A DNA stretch of 64,000 nt from Ascarosepion bandense (lineage: Eukaryota; Mollusca; Cephalopoda; Sepiida; Sepiidae), in NCBI GenBank assembly GCA_037127315.1, contig JBBBDQ010001122.1, positions 7,521,001-7,585,000 of the forward strand, in the 5' to 3' direction. Shown in pieces: positions 21,966 to 33,299 of this stretch. The position numbers were made by a program, and so were the translations under genes. Within the stretch, counting starts at the first letter, position 1. The number at the start of each line of letters is the position of its first letter. Below the pieces are notes generated by a model. The model was not told the DNA's origin. It ran no database searches and worked only from the letters and a program-made list of their open reading frames with translations.

Positions 21966-22029
21966 TTTTATTTGAATTACTCAACAAATGCTTTAACAGG
22001 AAAAACATACTTGTTACAAAATAAATTTA

Positions 22030-22330
22030 ATACTTAGTATAATAGCCTTTTGCTTTGATCACAGCCTTCATTCTGTCAGGCATTGACATCACAAGCTTTT
22101 TCAATATATCTAATGGTATATCCTGCCAAGCAACTTGCATTTGTTCCCAAAGTGTGTCTTGCAAATAACATTAGGTTTATCAATTTCTTTTATCCAAAAT
22201 ATCCCATAGATGTTCAATAGGATTGAGATCAGGGCTTTGTGGGGGCCAATTCAAATTCCAAAGTCTTCCTTCCTCTTCCTTTTTAGTTAAATAATTCTTA
22301 CAAAGGTTTGGCTTTTCACCCTGTATTTGA
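22030..22330 (-). pseudogene. Tc1-like transposase C-terminal remnant
   Basis: On the minus strand: [21 protein letters not shown] (the DE part of the DD34E triad), then TLWEQMQVAWQDIPLDILKK and LVMSMPDRMKAVIKAKGYYT. The N-terminal DNA-binding half is missing. Confidence 0.8.
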
Positions 22331-22497
22331 ATTTCAGTGAGGTTTTTAGGAAAATCACCCCTATCCTAATACTTTTGCACACTACCGGTAGTGTGTGCAA
22401 AAGTGTTAGGACAGGGGTGATTTTAAACTTTATTTTGATGCTTCATAAAAGATAAAATAGTTCTTGTCCTAATACTTTTGTACAGTACTGTACTTGC

Positions 22498-22995
22498 TTC
22501 CCTGATGGCTACAATCTCCAAGAATTTAAATGCAATGTCAATTGCCATCTCTTACTTATTGTTTCGACTCCAGTCCTGCATTTAAATTCTTGGATGTTTT
22601 ACGCATCAGGAAAGTAAGTATATGAAAGGGAGTTCCACAGGTGGGAAATGCAAGAAAAGAAGCTGCTGGAGTAGAATTATTGCCTGCATTTTGTTGATCT
22701 AAATGTAAAAGGGTGGGACCTTGATGCCAATCTGGTTGCCCGAGTAAATATTTGTGGAGGAGGCACCAGTGACCTATGTTCTTCAGAGCAAAAGCCATGA
22801 AAATGTTTATGGAAGCGACAGAGGGAAGTCACATCCCACCAATGAGAAAGTGGTTGGAGTCATGGTACCAGGACCAATCACATTAAAGATTTTTCTCTGG
22901 AGTCTGTCGAGAACACAATTATCTAGTATTATTATAGTATTATTAGTATATAGAGAATCTAGTACTACCTTGCTTGGGGTGAAACGATTAAAAAA
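22498..22995. pseudogene. CR1-like LINE fragments in opposite orientations
   Basis: 22498-22560 is a plus-strand piece (ATGGCTACAATCTCCAAGAATTTAAATG). 22561-22880 is the same family on the minus strand, covering the last coding part. 22958-22995 is a plus-strand tail (CCTTGCTTGGGGTGAAACGATTAAAAA). Joined head to head by rearrangement. Confidence 0.65.
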
Positions 22996-23470
22996 AAATC
23001 AACATTTCTTGTAAAGCAAAACTCTTTGATAATAACTTATGAAAGCCAAAAGTATTGACATCAGATAATTGATTTAAATATTGTCACAGGAAGCTTGGTA
23101 AATCGTCAGAAATATATAAAGAAACTTCTTAACAAATAACTTTTCTTGGTCCGTGAATATAGAATAAGCTTTGTTAATTTTAGTTTCACCCAAAACTAAA
23201 AGATCCTACAATATCAATACACTTACTCAAGTAAATTTCTTAAACATCATCAGCAGAATTAGACTCTCTTCTAGATGTCACGCCTGATATCAAATGAATT
23301 CCCAAACTGTCATCTTTATACAACCAATTCAGATTGACTGGAATCATCCAAATGGAGACAGAAGGTTTGTCTTTGAAAAACTACAAAAATTCAAAGAAAC
23401 TTTCAAGCTTCTGTTTACTATTAATGAGATGCTAATCTATAGTTTTGCAAACACTCCTGTCCTTTTTAGC
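22996..23470. other. Unassigned AT-rich DNA
   Basis: I see no gene, RNA or recognisable repeat here. Confidence 0.4.
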
Positions 23471-23471
23471 T

Positions 23472-24482
23472 TAGACTTCTTCTTCTTCTTCTATGTGCCT
23501 TGTCCCTTCAGGACGTAGGCGATCATGGATCTCCACGTCTCCCTATCCCTTGTGGCTCTTAGTATGTTTGCTCCTGTTGCTCCTGGCAACCCCCGTTCCG
23601 TCATCCACCCGATCAGGCCCTGCAAATATGTTATCCGCTGCCTTCCTCTGTCTCTCCCTCCTTCTATCTGACCAGTCAGTATCAGGTTCTCCAGGCTTTC
23701 CTTCCTCATTGCATGTCCCAGGAACTTCAGTTGTCTCTTCCTGATGCTCAGCATCAATTTCCTTTTTGTTGCCATTCTTTCTAACACTTCGTCGTTGCTT
23801 GTATGCTCAGTCCACGATATCCGTAGCATCCTTCTGTAGAACCACATTTCGGCCGCTTCCAGTTTTGTCCTCATTTTCGATGATATTGTCCAGCATTCAC
23901 AGCCGTACTGAAGAACTGACATCACGTAGCAGTCTAGCACTCTTTTCTTCGTTTCTATTGAGATCTTCCTGTGTGTTAGTATTTTGCTCATCTTCTGGAA
24001 CGCGTCCTTTGCCATGCCAATTCGCCTTCGGATCTCCGTGTCGCACTTTCCATCTCCTGTTAGAACACTTCCTAGGTATTTAAATTCTTGGACTTGTTTG
24101 ATTCTGTTATCCCCCACCTGTATTTGGCATTTTGGGTTGTATCTTTTGCTGATGACCATGCACTCAGTTTTCTTAAAGTTTATTTGTAGTCCCATCTTGT
24201 CACTCTCCACTGCTACTTTCTGTATGAGATCTTGCAGTTTCCTTTCCGTGTCCGCAATCAGTACGGTATCGTCCGCGTATCTTATGTTGTTCAGGTTGTG
24301 GCCTCCAATAATAAATCTTGGTGTGTCATCTAGGGTCCTCAAAATATTCTCGCTGTATAGGTTGAACAGATCCGGTGAAAAGACACAGCCTTGTCTTACG
24401 CCTTTTTCTATCTTTGTGTATCTACTGAGGTCGTTACCTGTCCGTATGCAGGCCGTTTGCTGCCAGTAGAGATTCTTGACTA
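23472..24482 (-). pseudogene. RTE-type LINE, 3' half of reverse transcriptase
   Basis: The minus strand is open for 283 codons (24342-23491) and extends upstream in frame to about 24475. Blocks: [20 protein letters not shown] with [11 protein letters not shown], catalytic [72 protein letters not shown], then [20 protein letters not shown] and ending [18 protein letters not shown] with stop. This is the RTE/BovB-like LINE pattern. The copy is 5'-truncated and ends in (TTC)n on the plus strand, i.e. a GAA tail. It is the best-preserved coding sequence in the window, so relatively young. Confidence 0.9.
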
Positions 24483-24689
24483 GTAGGAAAAAATGTTCAT
24501 GTTTTGTTTTAATATTTTCCTTTCAAATTTATTTATTAATTTTTTCTCAACAGTTTCTAAAATAGATTAACTCTGGAGAAAGGACATTATCTTCCTCTGC
24601 ATGACTAGTCAATATAACATATACTAAGTCCATATTAATACTTATTTTTCAACTCTCTTTTGTTTTTCTTGGTGCGTTAGCATCCTGAT

Positions 24690-24940
24690 AGGATAAAATT
24701 AAACCTCCGAAGGCCAGAAGAACTCTTAAGAAGCCAACAACCAGCTAACTAAAGGTGGTGTCTCAATAAATCACTGTGGAGAAGGCAACAGGATACCACT
24801 CCACTATCTACACCCTACTCAATCATGGCTTTTCAAAAGCCATGATCGCCTACATCCTGAAAGGACAGGCCACATAGAAGAAGAAGAAGAAGAAGAAGAA
24901 GAAGAAGAAGAAGAAGAAGAAGAAGAAGAAGAAGAAGAAT
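24690..24940 (+). mobile_element. Short retroposon with RTE-type tail and (GAA)n
   Basis: A head (TAAACCTCCGAAGGCCAGAAG ... GGAGAAGGCAACAGGATACC) is followed by ATGATCGCCTACATCCTGAA, the 3' end of the RTE LINE, and a (GAA)n run at 24876-24938. The shared tail suggests a SINE mobilised by the RTE machinery. Confidence 0.55.
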
Positions 24941-25084
24941 GTATGTCTTAGTGAGGACCATTCTTCTTCAAATCTTGTGGACTGGCCTTAGTGAATCACA
25001 AACAAAAAAATAACAGAAAGTCTTTCCTACTTTTTCCAAAACTCTTTTCCAAATCTTTTCACTCTTTTCTTTTCTTTTTTTTTT

Positions 25085-25420
25085 TCAATTGGAGTAGATA
25101 GACTAAACTATCGTCCGGTTCACACTCCACCCACAACTATTGAACAGGTGAAGAGGCTCATCCCTTGTTCCCTGTTTAGGATGTGGTTTCTGGCTTTCTC
25201 TTTTCCAAATCTTTTCACTCTTTTCTTTTTTTTTTTCAATTGGAGTAGATAGACTAAACTATTGCCTGGTTCACACTCCACCCACGTCTATTTAACAGGT
25301 GAAGAGGCTCATCCCTTGTTCCCTGTTTAGGATGTGGTTTCTGGAATTTCTCTTTTACGTAGCCCCCTGCACGTCAGTGGCGTTACCGCCTTGCTCTGGG
25401 TGATATGATTAAAAAAAGTG
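25085..25420 (+). mobile_element. CR1-like LINE 3' end with two 150-bp units
   Basis: Two tandem copies of a unit (GGAGTAGATAGACTAAACTA ... CCCTGTTTAGGATGTGGTTT) at about 25094 and 25242, then the tail TAGCCCCCTGCACGTCAGTG ... GATATGATTAAAAA. Confidence 0.7.
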
Positions 25421-25534
25421 TTAGTACATAAGTGAATGTAATGAATATGACTGGAATTTGAACATGGCTCTCCCATTTCACATTCTGAGCCGATATCTAG
25501 TACATGACAATGGACATCTAATTAATACATCAGC

Positions 25535-25720
25535 TAGTTAAAAAGAGTTTTTATTTTGATGGGGTCAGGATGCAGATCACTGAAAGGTGTTCAGTCTGAT
25601 TTTGTTCCCGTTACCTTTGATAGATCAATTTCTTGGTTGCATCCCATCTGGTTCCAATCTACTTTTGAATCAATTCTAAGAGGCTCTGATCCCTTAATAC
25701 CATCTTATTTCAATAAAACC
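25535..25720 (+). repeat. Isolated unit of the CAATTCTAAGAGGCTCTGATC satellite
   Basis: Contains TTTTGAATCAATTCTAAGAG, GCTCTGATCCC, and TTTCAATAAAACC, matching the tandem array at 27940-29390. Confidence 0.6.
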
Positions 25721-25734
25721 TTCTTCTTTCATGT

Positions 25735-26080
25735 GCTATTTCTCTTCCAAACATAAGCACTCACCATTTCCTGTCTCTTGTAGCTCTTAATAAGTTTTGT
25801 CTTTTTGTTAATTTTCCAAAGTCCTGTTCTGCCATTCGTTTACTCAAACCATCAAGCATGTTACATGCTGTTTTCCTCTATCTCTCTTTCCTTCAAGTAG
25901 CCCCTTGAGTATCAGATTATCCAAGCTCTCCTTCCTCATTATGGGCCAGAGAAATTTCAAACCCCTCTTCCTGATGTTAAGTTTAAGCATTCTTTTTTGT
26001 TTCCAGTCTCTCAAAAACCTTCTTGTTGCTCACATGTTTAGTCCATCATATCCTCAGCATCTTTCTGTAGAACCTGTAAT
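25735..26080 (-). pseudogene. RTE LINE fragment, decayed
   Basis: Matches the 3' part of the RTE element at 23491-23850 (for example CTTTCTGTAGAACC, reading WFYRRML on the minus strand). More diverged and non-coding. Confidence 0.65.
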
Positions 26081-26554
26081 GAGTCAGCTGGTCAACTTGA
26101 CACCCACAAAGTGAGTACAGGTGGACAAGCGTGGAACCTGTGATTGGCAGCTGGCTTGTCTATGAAATGTGTGGTCTTTTGCATAGGCGAGGTACCAAAC
26201 TCTATGTAAAGAGGAAGAATGAGAGGGCAGGTAGACTTCTTGAAAAGGTGTTGACTGTCGCTATAACAGTAGGAGAGAGATGGACTTGATTTTTTGTTTA
26301 GTGACACATTTCAACACAGAATCACAAATCTCTATCATAACAAATCACTTCCTCATTTATGAGCAAATTACCCAGCATTTGTTGTCATACAGGAAGACAG
26401 ATTACAAAAGGTAACAAAAAAAAAACAAAAAAAAATGCAAGAAGAAAGTATTAAGTAAACCTATAACAAGGAAACAATGCAGCAAAAGAATTAGAATAAA
26501 ATGCAAATTATAGGTTGGAAATACTAAAATCAATCAGGTAAAAATATTTAAATA
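26081..26554. other. Unassigned DNA
   Basis: No supported gene or repeat. Confidence 0.4.
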
Positions 26555-26912
26555 CTAGCAGTATAGCCCAGTGTTGCTCAGGTGTAATGAAAGTTTTAAA
26601 ACTAAGTCATAGTCCTGGAGCTCAGACTCTTTGGACGTTGGCATGAAAGACTAAAAAGCAATAGTTGTTTCCAGTAGACTGAAAGAAAAATGAATGGATG
26701 TAAGTCAAATTTTGATTTCTGGAATCGATATCAAATAAGTTTTTTTCATCGTAAACTGAATTTTGAAGGCTAAATAAGTCCTCTGAGTAAATAGTATCAT
26801 GGCTGAGACTAAGAACTACAATTATATCTACTAAGAGCAAAACCTGAAGCAAAAACTAAAATAAAAGGGTTGAAAAAATACAGATAAACAGACACACACA
26901 CAAACATCTTGC

Positions 26913-26952
<40 letters not shown>

Positions 26953-27282
26953 ATTTTCTGCACTATTGTAAGAACTGCAACCTTGAAACTTCTAAATATT
27001 GTTTCTTATGTCTTTGTCTATGAGTGTATCAAATTTAATTAAAATCGGACCACTCCTTCTATAACCCGATTTTTTCGATTATCGATTTTCGATATTTATT
27101 GGGGCTACCTTGACACAAAACCTAGCTAAGAACACTCGCAGATGCTTATAGTACAACTGTGTAAATTTTCAAGAAAATCGGTTCAGCCATTTCGGAGTCT
27201 ATAGGTAATGGACACACACACAGCCACACACACACACACACACACACACAGAGACAAAGTTCCATTTATAAATAAGTTTAGA
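26555..27282 (-). mobile_element. Non-autonomous Helitron, full length
   Basis: Minus strand starts TCTAAACTTATTTATAAATG and ends ...CTATACTGCTAG, with A before and T after, the Helitron signature. A GC-rich hairpin precedes the 3' end. It includes (GT)n and (AT)n runs; the short open frame at 26622-26852 is a shared internal remnant. Other copies: 35296-35939, 40915-41484, 41767-42496 and 61501-61676. Confidence 0.8.
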
Positions 27283-27364
27283 TCTGGGATGTGTTCTAAT
27301 AGAGGACGGAAAATGCAACACTGAGGTCCAAAGATGTATTAAGATGACCAAAGATGTATTGCAA

Positions 27365-27880
27365 AAAGCTAGGCCAGCACGTCTCCAATGACTTTCTCAT
27401 CGGCAGGACGTGGCTTCTCTTTGTCTCTTCTACAAATATTTTCATGGCTTCTGCTCCAAAGAACTTAGGTCACTGGTGCCTCCTGCACAGGAATTTACTC
27501 AGGCGACCAGACTGGCATTAAGGTCCGACCCTTTTACAGTTAGATCAACCAAATGCAGGTGACAATTCTACTCCAACAGCTTCTTTTCTGATTTCTATAA
27601 CCTCCAAGAATTTAAATGCAAAGTCAATTCCCATCTCTTATCCACTTAACTCTAACCCTTTCAACATCACCCCGTGTATCTTGTTCTTTTTCTTTCTCTC
27701 TACATTCGTAACTGTCTTCACTCCTGTGTTCATATCCTTCTCTTGCCCTTTCTCTTTCTCTCCCTGTAGCTGGTTCATCTTTGTCTTCACTCTTTTCCTG
27801 TCTAAAACTTTAACTCTTATGTAGCCCCTGCACATCAGTGGTGATACCACCTTGCTTGGGGTAAAATGATTAAAAAAAAA
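27365..27880 (+). pseudogene. CR1-like LINE 3' end
   Basis: Homologous to 19010-19490: the RT C-terminus (CTTCTACAAATATTTTCATG, TTTTACAGTTAGATC), stop near 27648, then a UTR (CACCCCGTGTATCTTGTTC ... CTGTAGCTGG) and the tail CCCCTGCACATCAGTGGTGA. Confidence 0.75.
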
Positions 27881-27939
27881 AGTGGAGTATTTGTAGACAA
27901 AAAACTTTTGTCAGAAATAAAAGAGTACAAAAACAGAAT

Positions 27940-29390
27940 AAAACAATCATAAAACTTAAAACTCAATTAAGCCATCATAACACCATATCATCTGATCCGA
28001 ACAAACTTTTCATTCAATTCTAAGATGCTTTGACGACTTAATTCTTTCTAGTTTTAATAAAATCAACATAAAACATTCAATGAAAACATCAAAAAACTGA
28101 TACGATAAAACCATCATAAAAACTTATGACCGATCCCCCAAAAATTTTTGTCCAAACAAAAGATGCCCAGATTTGTCAATGTCATCTGGTTTCAATAAAA
28201 CTTATTCAATAAAACTATCATAAAACGTAATCATTTAATCCCAGAAAACTTTTGATCCAATTTCAAGATGCTTCGTTCACTCAATAAACCCATCTTAAAA
28301 CTTTATCATCTGATCCCAAAATGTTTTGATCAAATTTCAAGAAGTTCTGATTCCTCAATATCATCTCAATCCCTCATTTCGATAAAACCATCACAAAAAC
28401 TTATCATCTAATCCCAATAACTTTTGATCCAATTTCAAGTTGCTCAATTTGGCTTCACAAAAAGACGTATTAAAACCTTATCATCTGACCTAGAAATCTT
28501 TTGATATAATTTCTGGATGTTTTGATCCTTCAATTTCAATTGGTTTCCATAAAAGCCTCATTAAAACTTATTCAATAAAACCATAATAAAAACTGATCAT
28601 TAGATTAAAAAAAAATTAATCCAATGCCAAGATACTCTAATCCCTCAATTCCAGCTGGTTTCAATAAAACCATCATAAAAGCTTATTCAATAAAACAATC
28701 ATAAAACCTTTTCATCCAATCCCAACAAACATTTGAATGAATTCCAAGAAATTCTGATCCCACAATGCCATTTGATTTCAATAAAATCATCACAAAAACT
28801 TATTCAATAAAACCATTATAAAAATCATCATAAAACCTTACCATCTGATCCAAAAAAGTTTTGATCAAATTCCAAGAATTTCTGATACCTCAATATCATT
28901 TGGTTTAAAAAAATTCATCATTAAACCTTGTTCAATGAAACTATCATAATTCCTTGTCATCTGATCCACCCAAAATTTTGATCCAATTCCAAGATGCTCT
29001 AATCATTCAATGCTATTTGTTTTCAATAAAACTATCCTAAAATATTATTCAACAAGTCCACCATAAAACCTTATCATCTAATCCTAAAAATCTTTTGACC
29101 TAATTTCAAAATGTTCTGATCACTCAATGCCATCCTGTTTCAATAAGACTATCATAAAACCTTATTCAATAAATCCATCATAAAACCTAGTCATTTGATC
29201 CTCAAAACTTTTGATCCAATTCCAAGAGGCTCTGATCTCTTAATGCCATCTGATTTCAGTAAAAGCATCCTAAAACCTTCATTCAATAAAATCAAGATAA
29301 AATCTTATCATCTGATAAAAAAAACTTTTGATCAAATTCCACAATTCTCTGATCCCTCAATGACATCTAGTTTTGATCAAATAATATATT
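27940..29390. repeat. Degenerate satellite, about 13 units
   Basis: A unit with TTTTGATCCAATTCCAAGAT and GCTCTGATCCCTCAATGCC, then GGTTTCAATAAAACCATCAT, recurs from 28001 to 29320. Steps are about 145, 100, 76, 98, 78, 114, 118, 126, 118, 116, 116 and 114 bp. Longer units add an extra AAAACCTTATTCAATAAAACC block. It has no open frame. Confidence 0.85.
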
Positions 29391-29599
29391 TTGTTACACT
29401 GCAGCATTCATATTACTTTTAAAATATTCCAAAAACAGGCTGACAACTTTCATTTTAAAAATTTCTTTCGGCACTGAACATTTTATTGTTGATAAAGATT
29501 GGGAAGTTGCTCACTTTCCTTGCTAAAAAATCTTTCTAATTAGTATTTACTCATTGGATTATTCTTAAGGTTCAAATTTCTGATGAAGAATCATTTTAG

Positions 29600-30475
29600 A
29601 AAACTAAAGTAGTTGTTTTAACTTGCACAAGTATGTAAGTGTGTTCGTGAACGTAACCTCAACAAATATATAATATTTTTAGACTCATTATCAGTGCTAA
29701 TGGCACTAAAAGACAAAAATCTAAATAACTCTCTGATCATCAATCTCCTACAAAGAATCAACCTTATCACCCAAAACAAAAACATTATTTTATGTTGGAT
29801 TCCCAGCCACATTGGACTCAGAGGAAATGAAAAAGTAGACATAGCAGCTAAAAGATCATTAAACATGAACATTAGTGAGATAAAAGTACCCCACACAGAT
29901 TACAAACTTCTAATCAACAATTTTATTATGACCAAATGGCAAGAATTGTGGAACTCCTGCAAAAATAACAAACTCTACAAAATTAAAAACCAATCCTCAA
30001 AGAATGGATAGAAGTTAACATTTCCAATAGGAAAATGTCAAGAAGAGAAGTAGTAATGACTAGACTTCAAATAGGCCACACCTCTGTCACCCATTCACAC
30101 CTACTAAAAGGTGAGGAGCCACTAATTTGCATTACATGTCATGAGCTCTACACAGTAAAACATAGACTAACAAGCTGCATAGATCTTGAACAAATGCGAT
30201 TAAGATACTATCAAGAAAACAATCTGAAAGACATCTTCAACAACGCTGACCCGAATGACCTTTTAGAATTCCTAAAAGCAATAAAATTATATAACAAAAT
30301 ATAGTTGTAAAAGAAGATAGCATATAACCATCACACATCAAATCACAACGCCTCTACTTATATCTCGACAGTAATACTCACAAAAGATCAACAAGCAGTA
30401 AACAAAAAACCAAACAAATTCTTCAGCATTAAATGACCCAAAAGGGTAGATATGCTGGTAAAACAAACAACTAAA
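29600..30475 (+). pseudogene. LINE 3' end with RNase H (I/Jockey-like group)
   Basis: RNase H residues include IIFLDSLSVLMALKDKN (catalytic Asp), ILCWIPSHIGLRGNEKVDIA (second half of the site), then a tail RREVVMTRLQIGHTSVTHSH, LLKGEEPLICITC and VKHRLTSC (CCHC-type finger), ending at a TAG near 30304. RNase H plus this finger marks the I/R1/Jockey-type LINEs with RNase H. One stop at 30009 splits it. 5'-truncated. Confidence 0.8.
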
Positions 30476-30624
30476 CAATACTTTTAAAATTACTTTTTAA
30501 TGCACATAAGAATAATGTTTTTTTTTAAATATTTACCCATAAGCAATCTTTTTCATGCCAAGTGATTTTCTAAACAAACCATATTTCTTTTGAAAAATAG
30601 GAAAAACAAACATGAAAGTTGACC

Positions 30625-31012
30625 AATTAATTGGAGTAGATAGACTTAACTATCGCCGGGTTCACACTCCACCCACGTCTTTTGAACAGGTGAAGAGGCT
30701 CACCCCTTGTTTCCTGTTTAGGATGTGGTTCCTGGCTTTCTTCTTTTTTATTTTATTTATTTTATTTTTTTTCCCAATTTTCTTTCACTTTTTTTTTTCT
30801 TTTCTCTTTTTTTTTTCTCCATTGGAGTAGATAGACTTAACTATCGCCCAGTTCACACTCCACCCATATCTTTTGAACAGGTGAAGAAGCTCATCCCTTG
30901 TTTCCTGTTTAGGATGTGGTTTCTGGCTTTATCTTTTCCAATCAATTTAATCTTAAGTAGCCCCATGCACATCAGTGGCGTCACCGCCTTGCTTGGTGTG
31001 ATATGATTAAAA
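30625..31012 (+). mobile_element. CR1-like LINE 3' end with two 150-bp units
   Basis: Units at about 30630 and 30823 (GGAGTAGATAGACTTAACTA...), separated by a T-rich run, then the tail TAGCCCCATGCACATCAGTG...GATATGATTAAAAA. Confidence 0.7.
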
Positions 31013-31015
31013 AGA

Positions 31016-31688
31016 AAAAAAAAAGAAGACAAACGCCTATTTTGAAAATCACACTAGTTGAAGCAGACTCTTAGTGGACAATGATAATTAGACCATCCCA
31101 GGTTTTTAAAAGAAATGATGTATTTCATAATATTTTTTGTGCTTATTGCCAAATAAAAATAGAATGTTTTTTTTTGTTATTACTTTGCAAAACTTTACAA
31201 AGCAAGGAAGCAAAGATGAACTCATCCAGATCACGCTAATTTTTTTTCATTCTTTCATTGATGAAACTGCAATATAGATAATTATTAAATATTTATAACT
31301 TCATTTGATGCACATGTTATTGTGCAGTATTCACTTAGTAATAAGTACTAAAAAATAGTATGAAATACATCAATTATTTAAAACACTGGAGTGGCCTAAT
31401 AAATTTGGTTGGTAGTGTGTATATATATACATATATATATATATATATTTGATTAAATAAAGAAGACAAAAGAAAAACTATATTTATTTGCTCATGCGTT
31501 TTGTCCTTCCATGAAGTTTATCACGCTAAAGTGATGAAAAGGATTTTATTTTAAATAAAGTATCTATAAACAAAATGTTGCTGATTACTAAAAAACACAC
31601 CCATAAATTATTCATAATATTAACTGAAATTATTAAACTTTAAAAAACATCAAAGTTCATATTTAGTGAGAATTTTTTTATGTGAACT
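31016..31688. other. Unassigned AT-rich DNA
   Basis: Nothing supported except a short (AT)n at 31422-31448. Confidence 0.4.
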
Positions 31689-31689
31689 T

Positions 31690-32057
31690 TTTTTTTTTTT
31701 TTTAATCATATCACCCCGAGCAAGGCGGTAACACCACTGATGTGCAGGGGGCTACGTGAGAGTGAAAAGATTTGGAAAAGAGAAAGCCAGAAACCACCTC
31801 CTAAACAGGGAACAAGGGATGAGCCTCTACACCTGTACAATAGACTTGGGTGGAGTGTGAACCGGGCGATAGTTTAGTCTATCTCCTCCAATTAAAAAAA
31901 AAATTGAAAAAGAAAAAAAAAAGAAGAAAAAGTGAAAAGATTGGAAAAGAGAAAGCCGGAAACCACATCCTAAACAGGGAACAAGGGATGATCCTCTACA
32001 TCTGTACAATAGACGTGGGTGGAGTGTGAACCGAGCGATAGTTTAGTCTATCTACTC
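31690..32057 (-). mobile_element. CR1-like LINE 3' end with two 150-bp units
   Basis: Minus-strand copy: tail at 31690-31755, then units ending at about 31890 and 32057. Confidence 0.7.
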
Positions 32058-32084
32058 CAACTATAATGTTATATTATGAGATGT

Positions 32085-32125
32085 TAAAACATATATATAT
32101 ATACATATATAAAATATATATAAAG

Positions 32126-32173
<48 letters not shown>

Positions 32174-32224
32174 TATATAAAATAATTAAAGAAGTATTAT
32201 GTATATATTTATATGTATATAATC

Positions 32225-32265
<41 letters not shown>
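32085..32265. repeat. (AT)n and (GT)n microsatellites
   Basis: Mixed AT runs followed by (GT)n at 32236-32264. Confidence 0.9.
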
Positions 32266-32269
<4 letters not shown>

Positions 32270-32309
32270 TAAACCCTCTCCCTGGCCAACATTTAGGTAC
32301 AAATTAAAT

Positions 32310-32575
32310 TTCTTAGAATATTCAAATTCCAGCTGGATTTGTTGCATTCATGCACAAATGCCCTTGGGAAAGGTACTAATCCATTTTTTCTCTCCAGTTA
32401 TGGGTTAAATAACAGAACAGATTGGACTCTTTGGCCTTCGCTGGAAACCTGTCTACTGCAGAAAGTAATGGCAAGCTACTGTAGGATAATCATCTACCCA
32501 GTCAGTCATGTCTCTTTCGAGACATCATTGCCCAAAGTGTGTATCACATATGGCACTTAACTGACTGACAGAATA
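32310..32575 (+). mobile_element. tRNA-derived SINE, head decayed
   Basis: Body matches 40320-40561 (CCCTTGGGAAAGGTACTAAT, TGGGTTAAATAACAGAACAG, TCAGTCATGTCTCTTTCGAG, GGCACTTAACTGACTGAC). The tRNA-like head is mostly lost. Confidence 0.75.
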
Positions 32576-32739
32576 TAACACATGAGGAAAACAACAACAA
32601 CATTCTCTGGAAGAGTGTGTCTTTCTTCTTTGTTTATTTCTCATCTAATTAAAAAAAGGACAAAATTCCGACTTTAAAATCATTAATATTTGTCTATATT
32701 TCTGAGATAATGTAGTATTTACAGTATTTACATTATTCG

Positions 32740-33115
32740 GAATATTGTCCTCGTCTTTGTTGCCATTTGTACGACGTTTTGGCCGTTGTCCGCTCCGGCC
32801 TTTTCCAGATGCTAGGAATTTTGAACCGAACCCTTAATGACACATGGCCCAGTGGATATAGATGTTAGGTAGTTCCTGATTCAACTCTTTGAGTTGTGAG
32901 TTCAATCCCAGACTACAGCAGTGGTGAACAATTAACTTGTGTGGTTAGAGGGAGATAATTCATGACTTTCAATCAAAGCTTTTGCGCAAGGAATGGAGTT
33001 CATATACCCCAGTAATTGTAATAAAGGGTTCGGTTCGAAATTCCTAGCACCTGAAGAAGGCCGGGGAGTACAACGACCAAAAAAATCGTACAAATGGCAA
33101 CGAAGATGAGGACAC
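32740..33115. repeat. Inverted pair of 95-bp repeats, Penelope-like
   Basis: 32744-32840 and 33018-33112 are inverted copies (outer TGTCCTCRTCTTYGTTGCCA, inner GGTTCGAAATTCCTAGCA). They include a CTGAAGAAGGCC...CAACGRCC block of the kind common near ends of Penelope-like elements; that match is from memory of the pattern. A tRNA-like SINE lies between them. Confidence 0.5.
32835..32912 (+). other. tRNA-like SINE head
   Basis: A-box-like ATGGCCCAGTGGATATAG and B-box-like GTGAGTTCAATCCC, about 40 nt apart. No tRNA fold is evident. Confidence 0.45.
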
Positions 33116-33119
33116 GTGA

Positions 33120-33235
33120 TACATGGTTGGGTGATCATGTCTCTTTCTATCCATGGCTGGCAAGGTAAAAGATTTTACTACAGTAAGCAAATTCGAACTC
33201 GGCTCTCCGAATTCTCATCTCGAACTGATAATTGG
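33120..33235 (-). mobile_element. tRNA-derived SINE, partial
   Basis: Fragments GGGTGATCATGTCTC and AAATTCGAACTCGGCTC (B box on the minus strand); the centre is deleted. Confidence 0.55.
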
Positions 33236-33245
33236 CGTATTAAAA

Positions 33246-33253
33246 CCGTGTAT

Positions 33254-33286
<33 letters not shown>

Positions 33287-33299
33287 AGTGTGTGTGTGA
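33246..33299. repeat. (TG)n microsatellite
   Basis: Nearly pure TG dinucleotides. Confidence 0.9.

Larger units (their letters stand above)
20260..22490 (-). mobile_element. Tc1-like transposon with both ends, TA duplication
   Basis: Inverted ends CAGTACTGTAYAAAAGTATT extend about 50 bp at 20260 and 22490, each flanked by TA, as Tc1/mariner elements require. The minus strand carries a transposase C-terminal remnant. A separate transposon (20354-21965) has inserted near the left end. A second, inner inverted repeat lies at 22361-22430. Confidence 0.85.

Noticed and set aside
23491..24342. Host gene on the basis of a long intact frame
   Set aside because: The motifs are RTE reverse transcriptase, and further copies exist in the window.
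32744..33112. Firm hammerhead call in the inverted pair
   Set aside because: Core has changed bases and stem II fails in one arm; left as a finding only.
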